Positions 30,526-37,234 of a DNA stretch of 37,234 nucleotides are shown piece after piece. This DNA is from Tagaea sp. CACIAM 22H2 (GTDB lineage Bacteria; Pseudomonadota; Alphaproteobacteria; CACIAM-22H2): the NCBI GenBank assembly GCA_014444615.1, contig PVXE01000043.1, forward strand, positions 1 through 37,234, read 5' to 3'. The notes under the pieces were generated by a model. The model searched no databases. It was not told the origin of the DNA and saw nothing but the letters and a program-made list of their open reading frames with translations. The translations under genes and the position numbers were made by a program. The stretch's first letter is position 1. The number at the start of each line of letters is the position of its first letter.

Positions 30526-31428
30526 TCAGCTTCCCTGGACGGCCATCGTCCCAGACCGGCCGTCCACGGTTCCTTGAACAAGCTCGGCCACCGGCAGCTT
30601 GGCGGGGTCGAGGTTTTTGGCTTCGGCGGCGAGGTTGACGAATTCCACGTCGCGCGCGGCGGCCGCCGCCAACAGCGCCTCGAACCACCCGGCATAGCGC
30701 ATGCCTTCGAGCTCGGCATGAACGGTCAGCACGTTCAAGGCGCCCGGCTTCAGCCAGCCGAGATAGCGATCGACCAGCTCGGTCTCCGGATATTCGGGCC
30801 GCCCGAGAAGCTCGTCGAGCGTGGGCAGCGTGGTCGGAATCTGGATCGTGCGGAACACCCGGTCGCCCACGCGCGGCACGAAGGGTTCGGTTCCTCGCGC
30901 GTCGGAAGCGTAGTCGAGCCCCGCCTCGTCGTAGACTTCGAGGCTCTTGGCGTCGGCCTGCCAGCCGGCCGAGCCCGCCGTGCGCGCCGAATGGCCGAAC
31001 ACGCGCACATAGGCGTCGCGCGCCTTGGCGAATTCGTCGCGCGTGCGCTGAAGGCTCATCGTCGCCAGCCCGTCCTGCCAGAAGACGTGATCCCAGCAAT
31101 GGATGCCGGTCTCGTGCCCCGACAGCGCGATGGCGCGCATCATATTGGCGTTGCGCTTTGCAATGTCGGGCCCTGGCAGCAGCACGCCGTTCATCAGCGT
31201 GCGCAAGCCATACACTTGGACGACGCTGGTACGGCTGACCTTGGCGAAGAAACCCGGACGGAAAATGCGCTTGATGGCGCGGCCGGTATTGTCCGGCCCC
31301 ATCGAGAACAGAAATGTGCCGAGGATGCCGCGCTTTTCAAGCGCACGCGCCAAAGGGGCGATACCCTCGCGCGTGCCCCTGTCGGTATCGACGTCGATCT
31401 TGATGGCGAGGCGCGGGCGCCCCGTCAT
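30526..31428 (-). CDS. arnD: Ara4N deformylase, polysaccharide deacetylase family
   Basis: 300 residues of the NodB/polysaccharide deacetylase fold. It begins RLAIKIDVDTDRGTREGIAPLARAL; the Asp pair in DVDTD supplies the catalytic base and a metal ligand. The HETGIHCWDHVFWQD segment carries the metal-binding His residues. ArnD removes the formyl group from undecaprenyl-phosphate-Ara4FN before transport. It overlaps the preceding decarboxylase gene by 4 bases (ATGA) and closes the arn cluster. Confidence 0.92.
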   Translation of the reverse strand: MTGRPRLAIKIDVDTDRGTREGIAPLARALEKRGILGTFLFSMGPDNTGRAIKRIFRPGFFAKVSRTSVVQVYGLRTLMNGVLLPGPDIAKRNANMMRAIALSGHETGIHCWDHVFWQDGLATMSLQRTRDEFAKARDAYVRVFGHSARTAGSAGWQADAKSLEVYDEAGLDYASDARGTEPFVPRVGDRVFRTIQIPTTLPTLDELLGRPEYPETELVDRYLGWLKPGALNVLTVHAELEGMRYAGWFEALLAAAAARDVEFVNLAAEAKNLDPAKLPVAELVQGTVDGRSGTMAVQGS

Positions 31429-32486
31429 TGCACCGGCGACGACGAAAGATCGCCCGCGTCCTTGGGCTTCGACAGAAGGTAATAGTCCAGCGTCTTGCGC
31501 AACGCCGTGCGCAGATCGGTCGTCGGGCGCCAGCCGAGATACTTCTCCGCCGCCGCGACCGAGGGCACGCGGACCTGAATGTCCTCGTAGCCCTTGCCGT
31601 AATAGGCGCCGGGATCGACGTCGATCAGCTTCACCTTCTTGCGCACGTCGTCGAAGCCCTTATAGAGCGCGATTTCGTCGAGCAGCGCTTCGGCCAATTC
31701 GCGCACCGAGCAATCGTTCTTCGGTTCGCCGATATTGAAGATGCGCTGATCGGCGCAGCCGTCCTTGTTGGCGATGATCCGCACGAGGCAGTCGATCGCG
31801 TCGTCGATGTACAGGAAGCAGCGGCGCTGGGCGCCGCCGGCGACCAGGCTGATATTCTCGCCGCGCACGATATTGCCGACGAATTGCGTCAGCACGCGCG
31901 AGGAGCCTTCCTTCGCCGCCCAGATATTGTCGAGCTTGGGCCCGATCCAGTTGAACGGGCGGAACAGCGTGTAGCGCAGCTTGCCTTCCAGGCCATAGGC
32001 GTGGATCACGCGGTCGAGCAATTGCTTGGAGCAGGAATAGATCCAGCGCTGCTTGCCCGTCGGCCCGAGCACGAAATTCGACGTTTCCTCGTCGAACGGC
32101 GTGTCGGCCGACATGCCGTAGACTTCCGACGTCGACGGAAACACGACGCGCTTGTTCCACTTCACGCAGTCGCGCACGATCGCGAGATTCGCCTCGAAAT
32201 CGAGTTCGAAGACGCGCAAGGGTTCGCGCACATACGAGATCGGCGTGGCGATCGCGACCAGCGGTAGGACCACGTCGCATTTCTTGACGTGGTACTGGAT
32301 CCATTCGCGATTGATCGTGATGTCGCCTTCGACATAGTTGAAGCGCGGATTGCCGAGGAACTCCTCGATCTTGTCGCGCTGCACGTCCATGCCGTAGATC
32401 GACCAGTCGGTCGTCTCGAGGATACGTTTCGACAGATTCGAACCGATGAATCCGTTGACGCCGAGAATCAGGACTTTAAGGCTCAC
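31425..32486 (-). CDS. arnA: UDP-glucuronate decarboxylase, stand-alone equivalent of the ArnA C-terminal half
   Basis: 353 residues of the extended SDR family. Rossmann motif LGVNGFIGSNL (Gly9, 12, 15), active-site FPSTSEVYGM (Ser120-Glu121 region), YxxxK at Tyr150 and Lys154 (IYSCSKQLLDRV) and the QRRCFLYIDDAIDCL segment match the ArnA dehydrogenase half. That half oxidatively decarboxylates UDP-glucuronate to UDP-4-keto-pentose. In E. coli it is fused behind the formyltransferase; here it is a separate gene. The start codon is GTG (32484-32486) with only a weak upstream AGG, and similarity begins immediately. It follows the formyltransferase gene after 37 bases and overlaps arnD by 4. Confidence 0.92.
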   Translation of the reverse strand: MSLKVLILGVNGFIGSNLSKRILETTDWSIYGMDVQRDKIEEFLGNPRFNYVEGDITINREWIQYHVKKCDVVLPLVAIATPISYVREPLRVFELDFEANLAIVRDCVKWNKRVVFPSTSEVYGMSADTPFDEETSNFVLGPTGKQRWIYSCSKQLLDRVIHAYGLEGKLRYTLFRPFNWIGPKLDNIWAAKEGSSRVLTQFVGNIVRGENISLVAGGAQRRCFLYIDDAIDCLVRIIANKDGCADQRIFNIGEPKNDCSVRELAEALLDEIALYKGFDDVRKKVKLIDVDPGAYYGKGYEDIQVRVPSVAAAEKYLGWRPTTDLRTALRKTLDYYLLSKPKDAGDLSSSPVQ

Positions 32487-32523
32487 GAGGACGGCCTAGG
32501 AAAAAGTGAACAAGACGCGCTTT

Positions 32524-33426
32524 CTAGCCCAGAGACGCGCCCGTTTCCAGTCCCAGCCCCCCGGCCTCGGCTTTGGCCGAATCCGCCCAGTTCCAGCGCA
32601 GAAGCTGAACCGCACCCTGTCCGGCCGCGACCACCGGCGGAACCGCCGAAATCAACGTGCCCGGCTTGCCCTGTCCCGGCACCGCTTTGGCGCGCCAGAC
32701 GAACAGGCGCTTGCCGTCGACGTCGCTAAACGCGCCCGGATAGGGCTCGCTGACCGCACGCACGAGATTGACGATGTCGGTCGCCTGCTTCGACCAGTCG
32801 ATCCGCCCGTCTTCCGGCTTGCGGCCGCCGAAATAGGTCGCCTGGGACTCGTCTTGCGGAATGCGCGGCGCGGTGCCAGCCAGCAGCGCATCGATCTGCC
32901 GCGCCAGAACCCGGCGAGCGGCGGCCACACATTTGACGGTGACGTCGGCGGTCGTCTCTTCGGGGCCGATCTCGACCGCTTCCTGATCGACGATATCGCC
33001 CGCGTCGGCGCGTTTGACCATGTGATGGAGCGTCACGCCGATCTGCGTCTCGCCGTGCAGGATCGCCCAATTCGCCGGCGCGCGGCCGCGATATTTGGGC
33101 AGCAGCGAGCCATGCATATTGACCGCCCCGCGCTTGGCGCGATCGAGGATGCGCATCGGGATCATCCGCCGGTAATAGGCGGACAAGATCAGATCGGGTG
33201 CGATTTCGCCGATCCGGTTTTCGAGCCAGGGGCCGTCCTTGGCTTCCAGCGTCGTGGTTTCGATTCCCGCTTCGCGCGCGCGCTCGGCGACCGAGCGGAA
33301 CCATTTGTTCTCGCCCGGATCGTCCGCATGCGTGGCGACGAGGCGAACGTCATGCCCGCGATTCAACAATTCGTCGAGGCACGCATGCCCGACTTCCGAA
33401 TAGGCGAAAACGACGATGCCCGGCAT
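32524..33426 (-). CDS. arnA: UDP-Ara4N formyltransferase, stand-alone equivalent of the ArnA N-terminal half
   Basis: 300 residues of the methionyl-tRNA formyltransferase-like fold. The start IVVFAYSEVGHACLDELL matches ArnA, and catalytic Asn103 and His105 (VNMHGSLLPKYRGRAPANW) and Asp141 (KRADAGDIVDQ) are present. It formylates UDP-L-Ara4N using 10-formyl-THF. The ArnA C-terminal dehydrogenase is not fused but follows as its own gene. The ATG at 33426 shares a base with the arnC stop (TAATG), indicating translational coupling. The reading frame further upstream lies in arnC. Confidence 0.93.
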   Translation of the reverse strand: MPGIVVFAYSEVGHACLDELLNRGHDVRLVATHADDPGENKWFRSVAERAREAGIETTTLEAKDGPWLENRIGEIAPDLILSAYYRRMIPMRILDRAKRGAVNMHGSLLPKYRGRAPANWAILHGETQIGVTLHHMVKRADAGDIVDQEAVEIGPEETTADVTVKCVAAARRVLARQIDALLAGTAPRIPQDESQATYFGGRKPEDGRIDWSKQATDIVNLVRAVSEPYPGAFSDVDGKRLFVWRAKAVPGQGKPGTLISAVPPVVAAGQGAVQLLRWNWADSAKAEAGGLGLETGASLG

Positions 33427-34370
33427 TACGTATCCAGCTTTTCGTGGACGGCGCGGATCTGGAAACGCGGGCGCTTGCGCACTTCTTGATAAATGCGCCC
33501 GACATACTCGCCCAGCAGCCCGATCCCCATGATCATCACGCCGGCGAGGAAATAAAGGAAGGCGAACAGCGTGAACACGCCGTCGGCTTCCGACCCGATC
33601 AGGATGCGCCGGCCGAGAATGATCGCGACGAGGGCGAGCGAGCCCAGCGTCACCAGCATGCCGACGATGGTGAAAAGCTGCAACGGCACGACCGAGAAAC
33701 CGGTCATCAAATCGAAATTCAGGCGCACCAGCTTGTAGAGCGAATACTTGCTTTCGCCCGCATGGCGCGCGGCGTGATCGACCTCGACCTCCGCCGGGTT
33801 GGCGGCGAAATGCTGGCCGAGTGCGGGGATGAAGGTCGACTGCTCGCCGGTCGCCACGATCTGACGCACGACGAGCTGCGAATAGGCGCGCAGCATGCAG
33901 CCTTGATCGGTCATGCGAATGCCGGTGATCCGTTCGCGCACCCAATTCATCGCGCGCGACGCCCAGACGCGCCAGCCGACGTCCTGGCGGTTCTTGCGGA
34001 TCGAACCAACCACGTCGTGGCCTTGGTCGGCCAGCGCCAGCAGCTTGGGAATTTCCTCGGGCGGATTCTGCAAGTCGGCGTCGATCGTCACGACGACATC
34101 GCCGCGCGCGCGTTCGAACGCCGCCATGATCGCCATATGCTGGCCGGCGTTGCGCTCGAATTCGATCACGCGCACTTCCGCGGGCCGCGCCGCGTGGAAC
34201 TGCTTCAGCAGGTCGATCGAGCCGTCCTTGCTGCCGTCATCGGTGTAGACGATTTCCCAGCTTTTGCCCGTGCCGTCCAAGGTGGCGGTTAGGCGCTCGT
34301 GCAGCTTGGGCAGGTTCTGGCGTTCGTTGAACACCGGAACGACGATCGAGACTTTCGGCGAAGAGGACAT
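33426..34370 (-). CDS. arnC: Undecaprenyl-phosphate Ara4FN transferase (GT2)
   Basis: 314 residues. The GT2 domain begins VSIVVPVFNERQNLPKLHERL, with VYTDDGSKDGS and the metal motif VVTIDADLQNPPEEIP. Two C-terminal membrane helices follow (about 228-250 and 265-290) before the LGEYVGRIYQEVRKRPRF tail, which is typical of ArnC and related polyprenyl-phosphate glycosyltransferases. It moves Ara4FN from UDP to undecaprenyl phosphate at the cytoplasmic face. The start ATG lies 5 bases after the SMR-gene stop. Specificity for Ara4FN is inferred from its arn neighbours. Confidence 0.92.
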   Translation of the reverse strand: MSSSPKVSIVVPVFNERQNLPKLHERLTATLDGTGKSWEIVYTDDGSKDGSIDLLKQFHAARPAEVRVIEFERNAGQHMAIMAAFERARGDVVVTIDADLQNPPEEIPKLLALADQGHDVVGSIRKNRQDVGWRVWASRAMNWVRERITGIRMTDQGCMLRAYSQLVVRQIVATGEQSTFIPALGQHFAANPAEVEVDHAARHAGESKYSLYKLVRLNFDLMTGFSVVPLQLFTIVGMLVTLGSLALVAIILGRRILIGSEADGVFTLFAFLYFLAGVMIMGIGLLGEYVGRIYQEVRKRPRFQIRAVHEKLDT

Positions 34371-34375
34371 GGCGA

Positions 34376-34744
34376 TCACGCGCGCGACAGGATCCAGACG
34401 CCGGCGCAGATCGTCGCGATCCCGGCGATTTTCATGGCCGACAACGGCTCGCCCATGAACCACCAGGCGATCAGCGCGTTGACGACGTAACCGATGGACA
34501 GCATCGGATAGGCAAGGCTGACGTCGACGCGGCTCAACACCAGCAGCCACACGCCGACGGAAACGACGTAGCAGAAAAGGCCCAGTGCCACGAACGGGTT
34601 CGTGCCGACCTGCCAGCCGATCGGCAGCAGATTCGCCATGGCGAAATCGAAATGGCCGATGCGCGTCATCCCCGCCTTCAGCGCGAGCTGGGCGGCGGCG
34701 TTGAGCAGAACCCCGGTCAGGATCAGCGGCAGATACTGGACCAT
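34376..34744 (-). CDS. SMR-type small membrane protein, ArnE/ArnF-like flippase subunit
   Basis: 122 residues with four predicted membrane helices: LILTGVLLNAAAQLALKAG, FVALGLFCYVVSVGVWLLVL, AYPMLSIGYVVNALIAWW and AMKIAGIATICAGVWIL. The AYPMLSIGYV motif is shared by EmrE/SMR and ArnE/ArnF proteins. In E. coli ArnE and ArnF together flip undecaprenyl-phosphate-Ara4N to the periplasm; only one such gene is present here, so it may work as a homodimer. It lies between arnT and arnC with gaps of 9 and 5 bases. Confidence 0.85.
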   Translation of the reverse strand: MVQYLPLILTGVLLNAAAQLALKAGMTRIGHFDFAMANLLPIGWQVGTNPFVALGLFCYVVSVGVWLLVLSRVDVSLAYPMLSIGYVVNALIAWWFMGEPLSAMKIAGIATICAGVWILSRA

Positions 34745-34753
34745 TCTTCGTTC

Positions 34754-36496
34754 TTACGACGGCGATTTGTTGACGATCAGCATGAAGCGGCGCGTACGCG
34801 CGAGTTCGGTGAACCGTGCCCCGACCGCTTCCTTGACTTCGGACTCGAATTGCAGCGGGACGATCATATAGACCGTCCGGTCCGCCTGCCAGCGGCGCCA
34901 CAATTCCTCGGGATCGTCGAACATCCAGGCGGTGGTGTCTTCCCATTGGCGGCCGAAATCGAGCTCGCCCGACCATTGGAAGACCGCAATGCGACGGCCG
35001 AGATAGACCGGCATGTCCTGCGGATAGGCGCGGAAGGCGATCACCTCGTCCGCCGGCGACGCGACCGCGTTGATCGCCTGCGCGATCGGCTTGGCCGAGC
35101 GCGGCTGCAACCCCGCCATCGTCGTATCGACGCCTTGCAGGAACACGGCCGAGGCGACGCAGGCCACCGCGAACGCGGCGGCCATCGAGCGGCGCAGCGT
35201 CCACAGCAAGCCCGCGAGCGTGGCGATGCCGCCCAGCGCCAGCCACGGCAAGGCGGGTGCGGCCGCGGCCACGTCCAGCGCCGTATCGCCAGCGAAGAAG
35301 CGCGCATGGCCCAGCGCCACGACGACTGCGGCAACGGCGAGTGCGCCCGCGATTCCCGCCACCGTCAGCAGCGCGTAACGCAGCGACTTCGCGCCCGCAT
35401 CGAGTGCGATGGCGACGTAGCGGCCGGCGAACACGGCGACAGGTACGACGATCGGCGTCACGTAAGGGATGAGCTTCGAATCCGACACCGAGAAGAACAG
35501 GAAGATCGCCCAGAACCACAGCGCGAGGAACAGCTCGTCGCGCCAGTTTTCTGTCCGCGCGGCGATGGCGCGCAGATTGCCCCACAGCGCCTGAAAGACG
35601 ATGACGGTCCAGGGGAAGAAGCCGAGCGCCATCACCGCCGCGAAGAACCACCAGGGCTGCGTGCGGCCATGGACGGTGCTGGTGAAGCGTTCGAAATGCT
35701 CGCGGATGAAATAGAAATGCCAGAACTCGGGCGATTTGATTCCGACCGCGACATGCCACGGCACCGTCAGCGCCAGGAACAGGATCAGCCCTTGGATCAG
35801 CTTCACCTGCAACAACAGGCGCCAATTCCAGGTCAGCACGATCCACAGGCCGATGACGAGGGCGGGCAGCACGATGCCGATCAGGCCCTTGGTCATCGTC
35901 GCGGCGGCGGCGGCGGCATACATCGCGTAAAGCCAGCGCGAACGCGCGGCACTGCCTTCGGGCGCCTTGACCGCGAATAGGAACGCCATGAAGCCGAAGC
36001 TCATGAACACGCCGACCGGCACGTCGAGCAGGATCACCCGCGACAATGCGAACCACAGCAACGTCGTCGCCATGATCGCGGCCGCGAGCCAGCCCGTGCG
36101 CCGGTCATGGACCAAGCGGCCCGTGGCGTAGGCGATGACCACGCCGCCGGCCGCCAGCAATGCCGTGGCGAGGCGCAGCGCGAATTCGGTCAGGCCGAAC
36201 AGATGGATGAAGCCCGCCTGCAGCCAGTAGAACAGCGGCGGCTTGAAGAAATACTTCACGCCGTTGATGCGCGGGGTGATCCAGTCGCCGGTCGAGAAGA
36301 TCTCGCGGCCCAGTTCGGCGTAGCGCGCCTCCGACGGCACGGCCAAGGGCCGCGCGCCCAGAAACAGCAGGAAATACGCCCCCACGATCAAAGCGACCAG
36401 CAGCAGGTCGATCGTCCAAGAGGGGTCCCTGGGTGCGGCCGAAGCCGGGGTCGAGGGGGGCTCTTGCGCCGCCGGGGCGGGTTGGTCCACAAGCAT
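34754..36496 (-). CDS. arnT: Lipid A Ara4N transferase-like glycosyltransferase (GT83/GT39)
   Basis: 580 residues, an inner-membrane ArnT-like protein with about 12 membrane helices and a C-terminal periplasmic domain (about 470-580). The first periplasmic loop has PLAVPSEARYAELGREIFSTGDWITPRINGVKYFFKPPLFYWL, the catalytic region of ArnT/PMT enzymes with acidic residues. ArnT transfers Ara4N from undecaprenyl phosphate to lipid A phosphates. The gene heads the arn run, so identity is well supported, though PMT relatives with other donors exist. A Pro-rich N-terminal tail (about 25 residues) precedes helix 1. MLVDQPAPAA at 36496 was chosen; upstream frame enters the divergent hpt gene. Confidence 0.87.
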   Translation of the reverse strand: MLVDQPAPAAQEPPSTPASAAPRDPSWTIDLLLVALIVGAYFLLFLGARPLAVPSEARYAELGREIFSTGDWITPRINGVKYFFKPPLFYWLQAGFIHLFGLTEFALRLATALLAAGGVVIAYATGRLVHDRRTGWLAAAIMATTLLWFALSRVILLDVPVGVFMSFGFMAFLFAVKAPEGSAARSRWLYAMYAAAAAATMTKGLIGIVLPALVIGLWIVLTWNWRLLLQVKLIQGLILFLALTVPWHVAVGIKSPEFWHFYFIREHFERFTSTVHGRTQPWWFFAAVMALGFFPWTVIVFQALWGNLRAIAARTENWRDELFLALWFWAIFLFFSVSDSKLIPYVTPIVVPVAVFAGRYVAIALDAGAKSLRYALLTVAGIAGALAVAAVVVALGHARFFAGDTALDVAAAAPALPWLALGGIATLAGLLWTLRRSMAAAFAVACVASAVFLQGVDTTMAGLQPRSAKPIAQAINAVASPADEVIAFRAYPQDMPVYLGRRIAVFQWSGELDFGRQWEDTTAWMFDDPEELWRRWQADRTVYMIVPLQFESEVKEAVGARFTELARTRRFMLIVNKSPS

Positions 36497-36551
36497 GGGG
36501 CTTGGTACGCCCCCGGACGATACCGCTTCAACCCCTATTTTCGGACCCGTC

Positions 36552-37079
36552 ATGGCCCTGGTTCCCAAAGCAACACTGCATTCGGCGGCGGAAATCGCCG
36601 CGCGCGTCGAGGCCCTGGCGGGCGAGATCGCCGTCAAGCTGCCCGGCGACTTCACGATCATCTCGGTGCTGAACGGCGCTTTCGTGTTCACGGCCGATTT
36701 GATGCGGGCCCTTGCCAAGCGCGGCGTCCATCCGCGCGTCGAATTCGTGAACCTGAAAAGTTACGGCGACGCGACAACGAGCTCCGGCCAGGTGCGCGTC
36801 ACCGGCACGCTGCCGGAGGATTTGAAGGGCCGCCCCGTGCTGCTGATCGACGATATTCTGGATACGGGGCGCACTTTGTCCTTCGCCAAGCAATTGCTGG
36901 AAGGTCTGGGCGGTTCGCCGGTCAAGATCGCGGTGTTCGCCGACAAGCCCGCACGCCGCGTGGTGCCGCTGGAAGCCGATTTCGTCGCGTTCAAAATTCC
37001 CGATCGGTTCGTCGTCGGCTATGGCCTGGATCACGCCCAGCAATGGCGCGGCCTGCCCGATTTGGCCACCGTCGATTAA
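36552..37079 (+). CDS. hpt: Hypoxanthine (-guanine) phosphoribosyltransferase
   Basis: 175 residues, normal length. It makes IMP or GMP from hypoxanthine or guanine and PRPP. It has FTIISVLNGAFVFTADLMRAL, FVNLKSYGDATTSSGQVRV (flexible active-site loop), the PRPP motif VLLIDDILDTGRTL and the purine-binding KIPDRFVVGYGLD near the C-terminus. The start MALVPKATLH lies 55 bases from the divergent arnT start. Its TAA interlocks with the stop of the convergent EamA gene (TTAA). Confidence 0.94.
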   Translation: MALVPKATLHSAAEIAARVEALAGEIAVKLPGDFTIISVLNGAFVFTADLMRALAKRGVHPRVEFVNLKSYGDATTSSGQVRVTGTLPEDLKGRPVLLIDDILDTGRTLSFAKQLLEGLGGSPVKIAVFADKPARRVVPLEADFVAFKIPDRFVVGYGLDHAQQWRGLPDLATVD

Positions 37080-37234
37080 CGCTTGAACAGCCGCCCGTCG
37101 ACCAAGGCGAGGCCCAGCAAAATCACCGCGAAGCCGAGAAGCGAAACCATCGTCGGCGTTTCGCCAAGCACGCCCCAGCCCATCAGCATCGCCGAGGGCG
37201 GAATCAGCATCGTGACGAGGGCGGCATTGCCCGC
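37076..37234 (-). CDS. EamA/DMT family transporter (3' end only)
   Basis: The last 52 residues of a drug/metabolite transporter; the rest lies beyond the window. The pattern NAALVTMLIPPSAMLMGWGVLGE, followed by the final helix LLGFAVILLGLALVDGR and LFKR, is the typical second EamA repeat ending, where the ...IPPSAxLxGxxxLGE helix and VDGR tail are conserved. It shares the 4-base TTAA with the end of hpt. Confidence 0.82.
   Translation of the reverse strand, partial: AGNAALVTMLIPPSAMLMGWGVLGETPTMVSLLGFAVILLGLALVDGRLFKR

Overview
The window is high-GC, densely packed chromosomal DNA. The protein families suggest an alphaproteobacterium, probably near the Rhodospirillales: short DUF4169 and DUF3303 genes, DmdC-like acyl-CoA dehydrogenase, SpeD/SpeE, DinB with an N-terminal Cys4 motif, and several GNATs. 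The genus is not identifiable from what I can see. There are no rRNA or tRNA genes, CRISPR arrays, insertion sequences or phage genes. No gene-free stretch exceeds 300 bases; the longest is 264 bases (14177-14440).

Left part (1-17700): the 3' end of a LivM-type permease, a purine-type NCS2 permease, a GNAT, a cupin, a DUF4169/DUF3303 pair, a cytochrome b561, an aldehyde dehydrogenase, and a YedK/HMCES-type DNA-protein crosslinker. Then come a CoxL-type molybdenum hydroxylase subunit without its usual partners, CysQ, an AhpD/CMD protein, an orphan ParA, the tRNA t6A enzyme TsaC/Sua5, two more GNATs and an MFS exporter. The gap at 14177-14440 holds two divergent promoter-like sequences and a hairpin-rich segment that looks like an unannotated minus-strand structured RNA. 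It is followed by an FAD-linked 2-hydroxyacid dehydrogenase and an acyl-CoA dehydrogenase.

Middle part (17700-27220): speD-speE (spermidine synthesis) with two intrinsic terminators around speD, a large pentapeptide-repeat protein, DNA polymerase IV, and a D-carbamoylase-like amidohydrolase coupled to a flavin reductase. Facing the last pair is a tightly coupled five-gene minus-strand operon: a polar amino-acid ABC transporter (binding protein, ATPase, two permeases) plus a hydantoin/Asp-Glu-type racemase. Together these look like a module for uptake and conversion of N-carbamoyl or other D/L amino-acid derivatives.

Right part (27326-36496, all minus strand): two metabolic modules lie head-to-tail. 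First (36496 to 30526) is an L-Ara4N lipid A modification cluster: arnT, one SMR-type flippase subunit, arnC, arnA split into two genes, and arnD. No arnB aminotransferase is present. Next (30466 to 27326) are URC1 (a GTP cyclohydrolase II homologue), URC4 (DUF1688) and uracil phosphoribosyltransferase, the core of the URC route of uracil catabolism, a poorly characterised alternative to the reductive and Rut pathways. The window closes with hypoxanthine phosphoribosyltransferase (plus) and the 3' end of an EamA-type transporter (minus).

Most likely new biology: the URC1-URC4-UPRT operon, the candidate structured RNA at 14198-14351, the split arnA/no-arnB Ara4N cluster, and the carbamoylase/racemase/ABC module.
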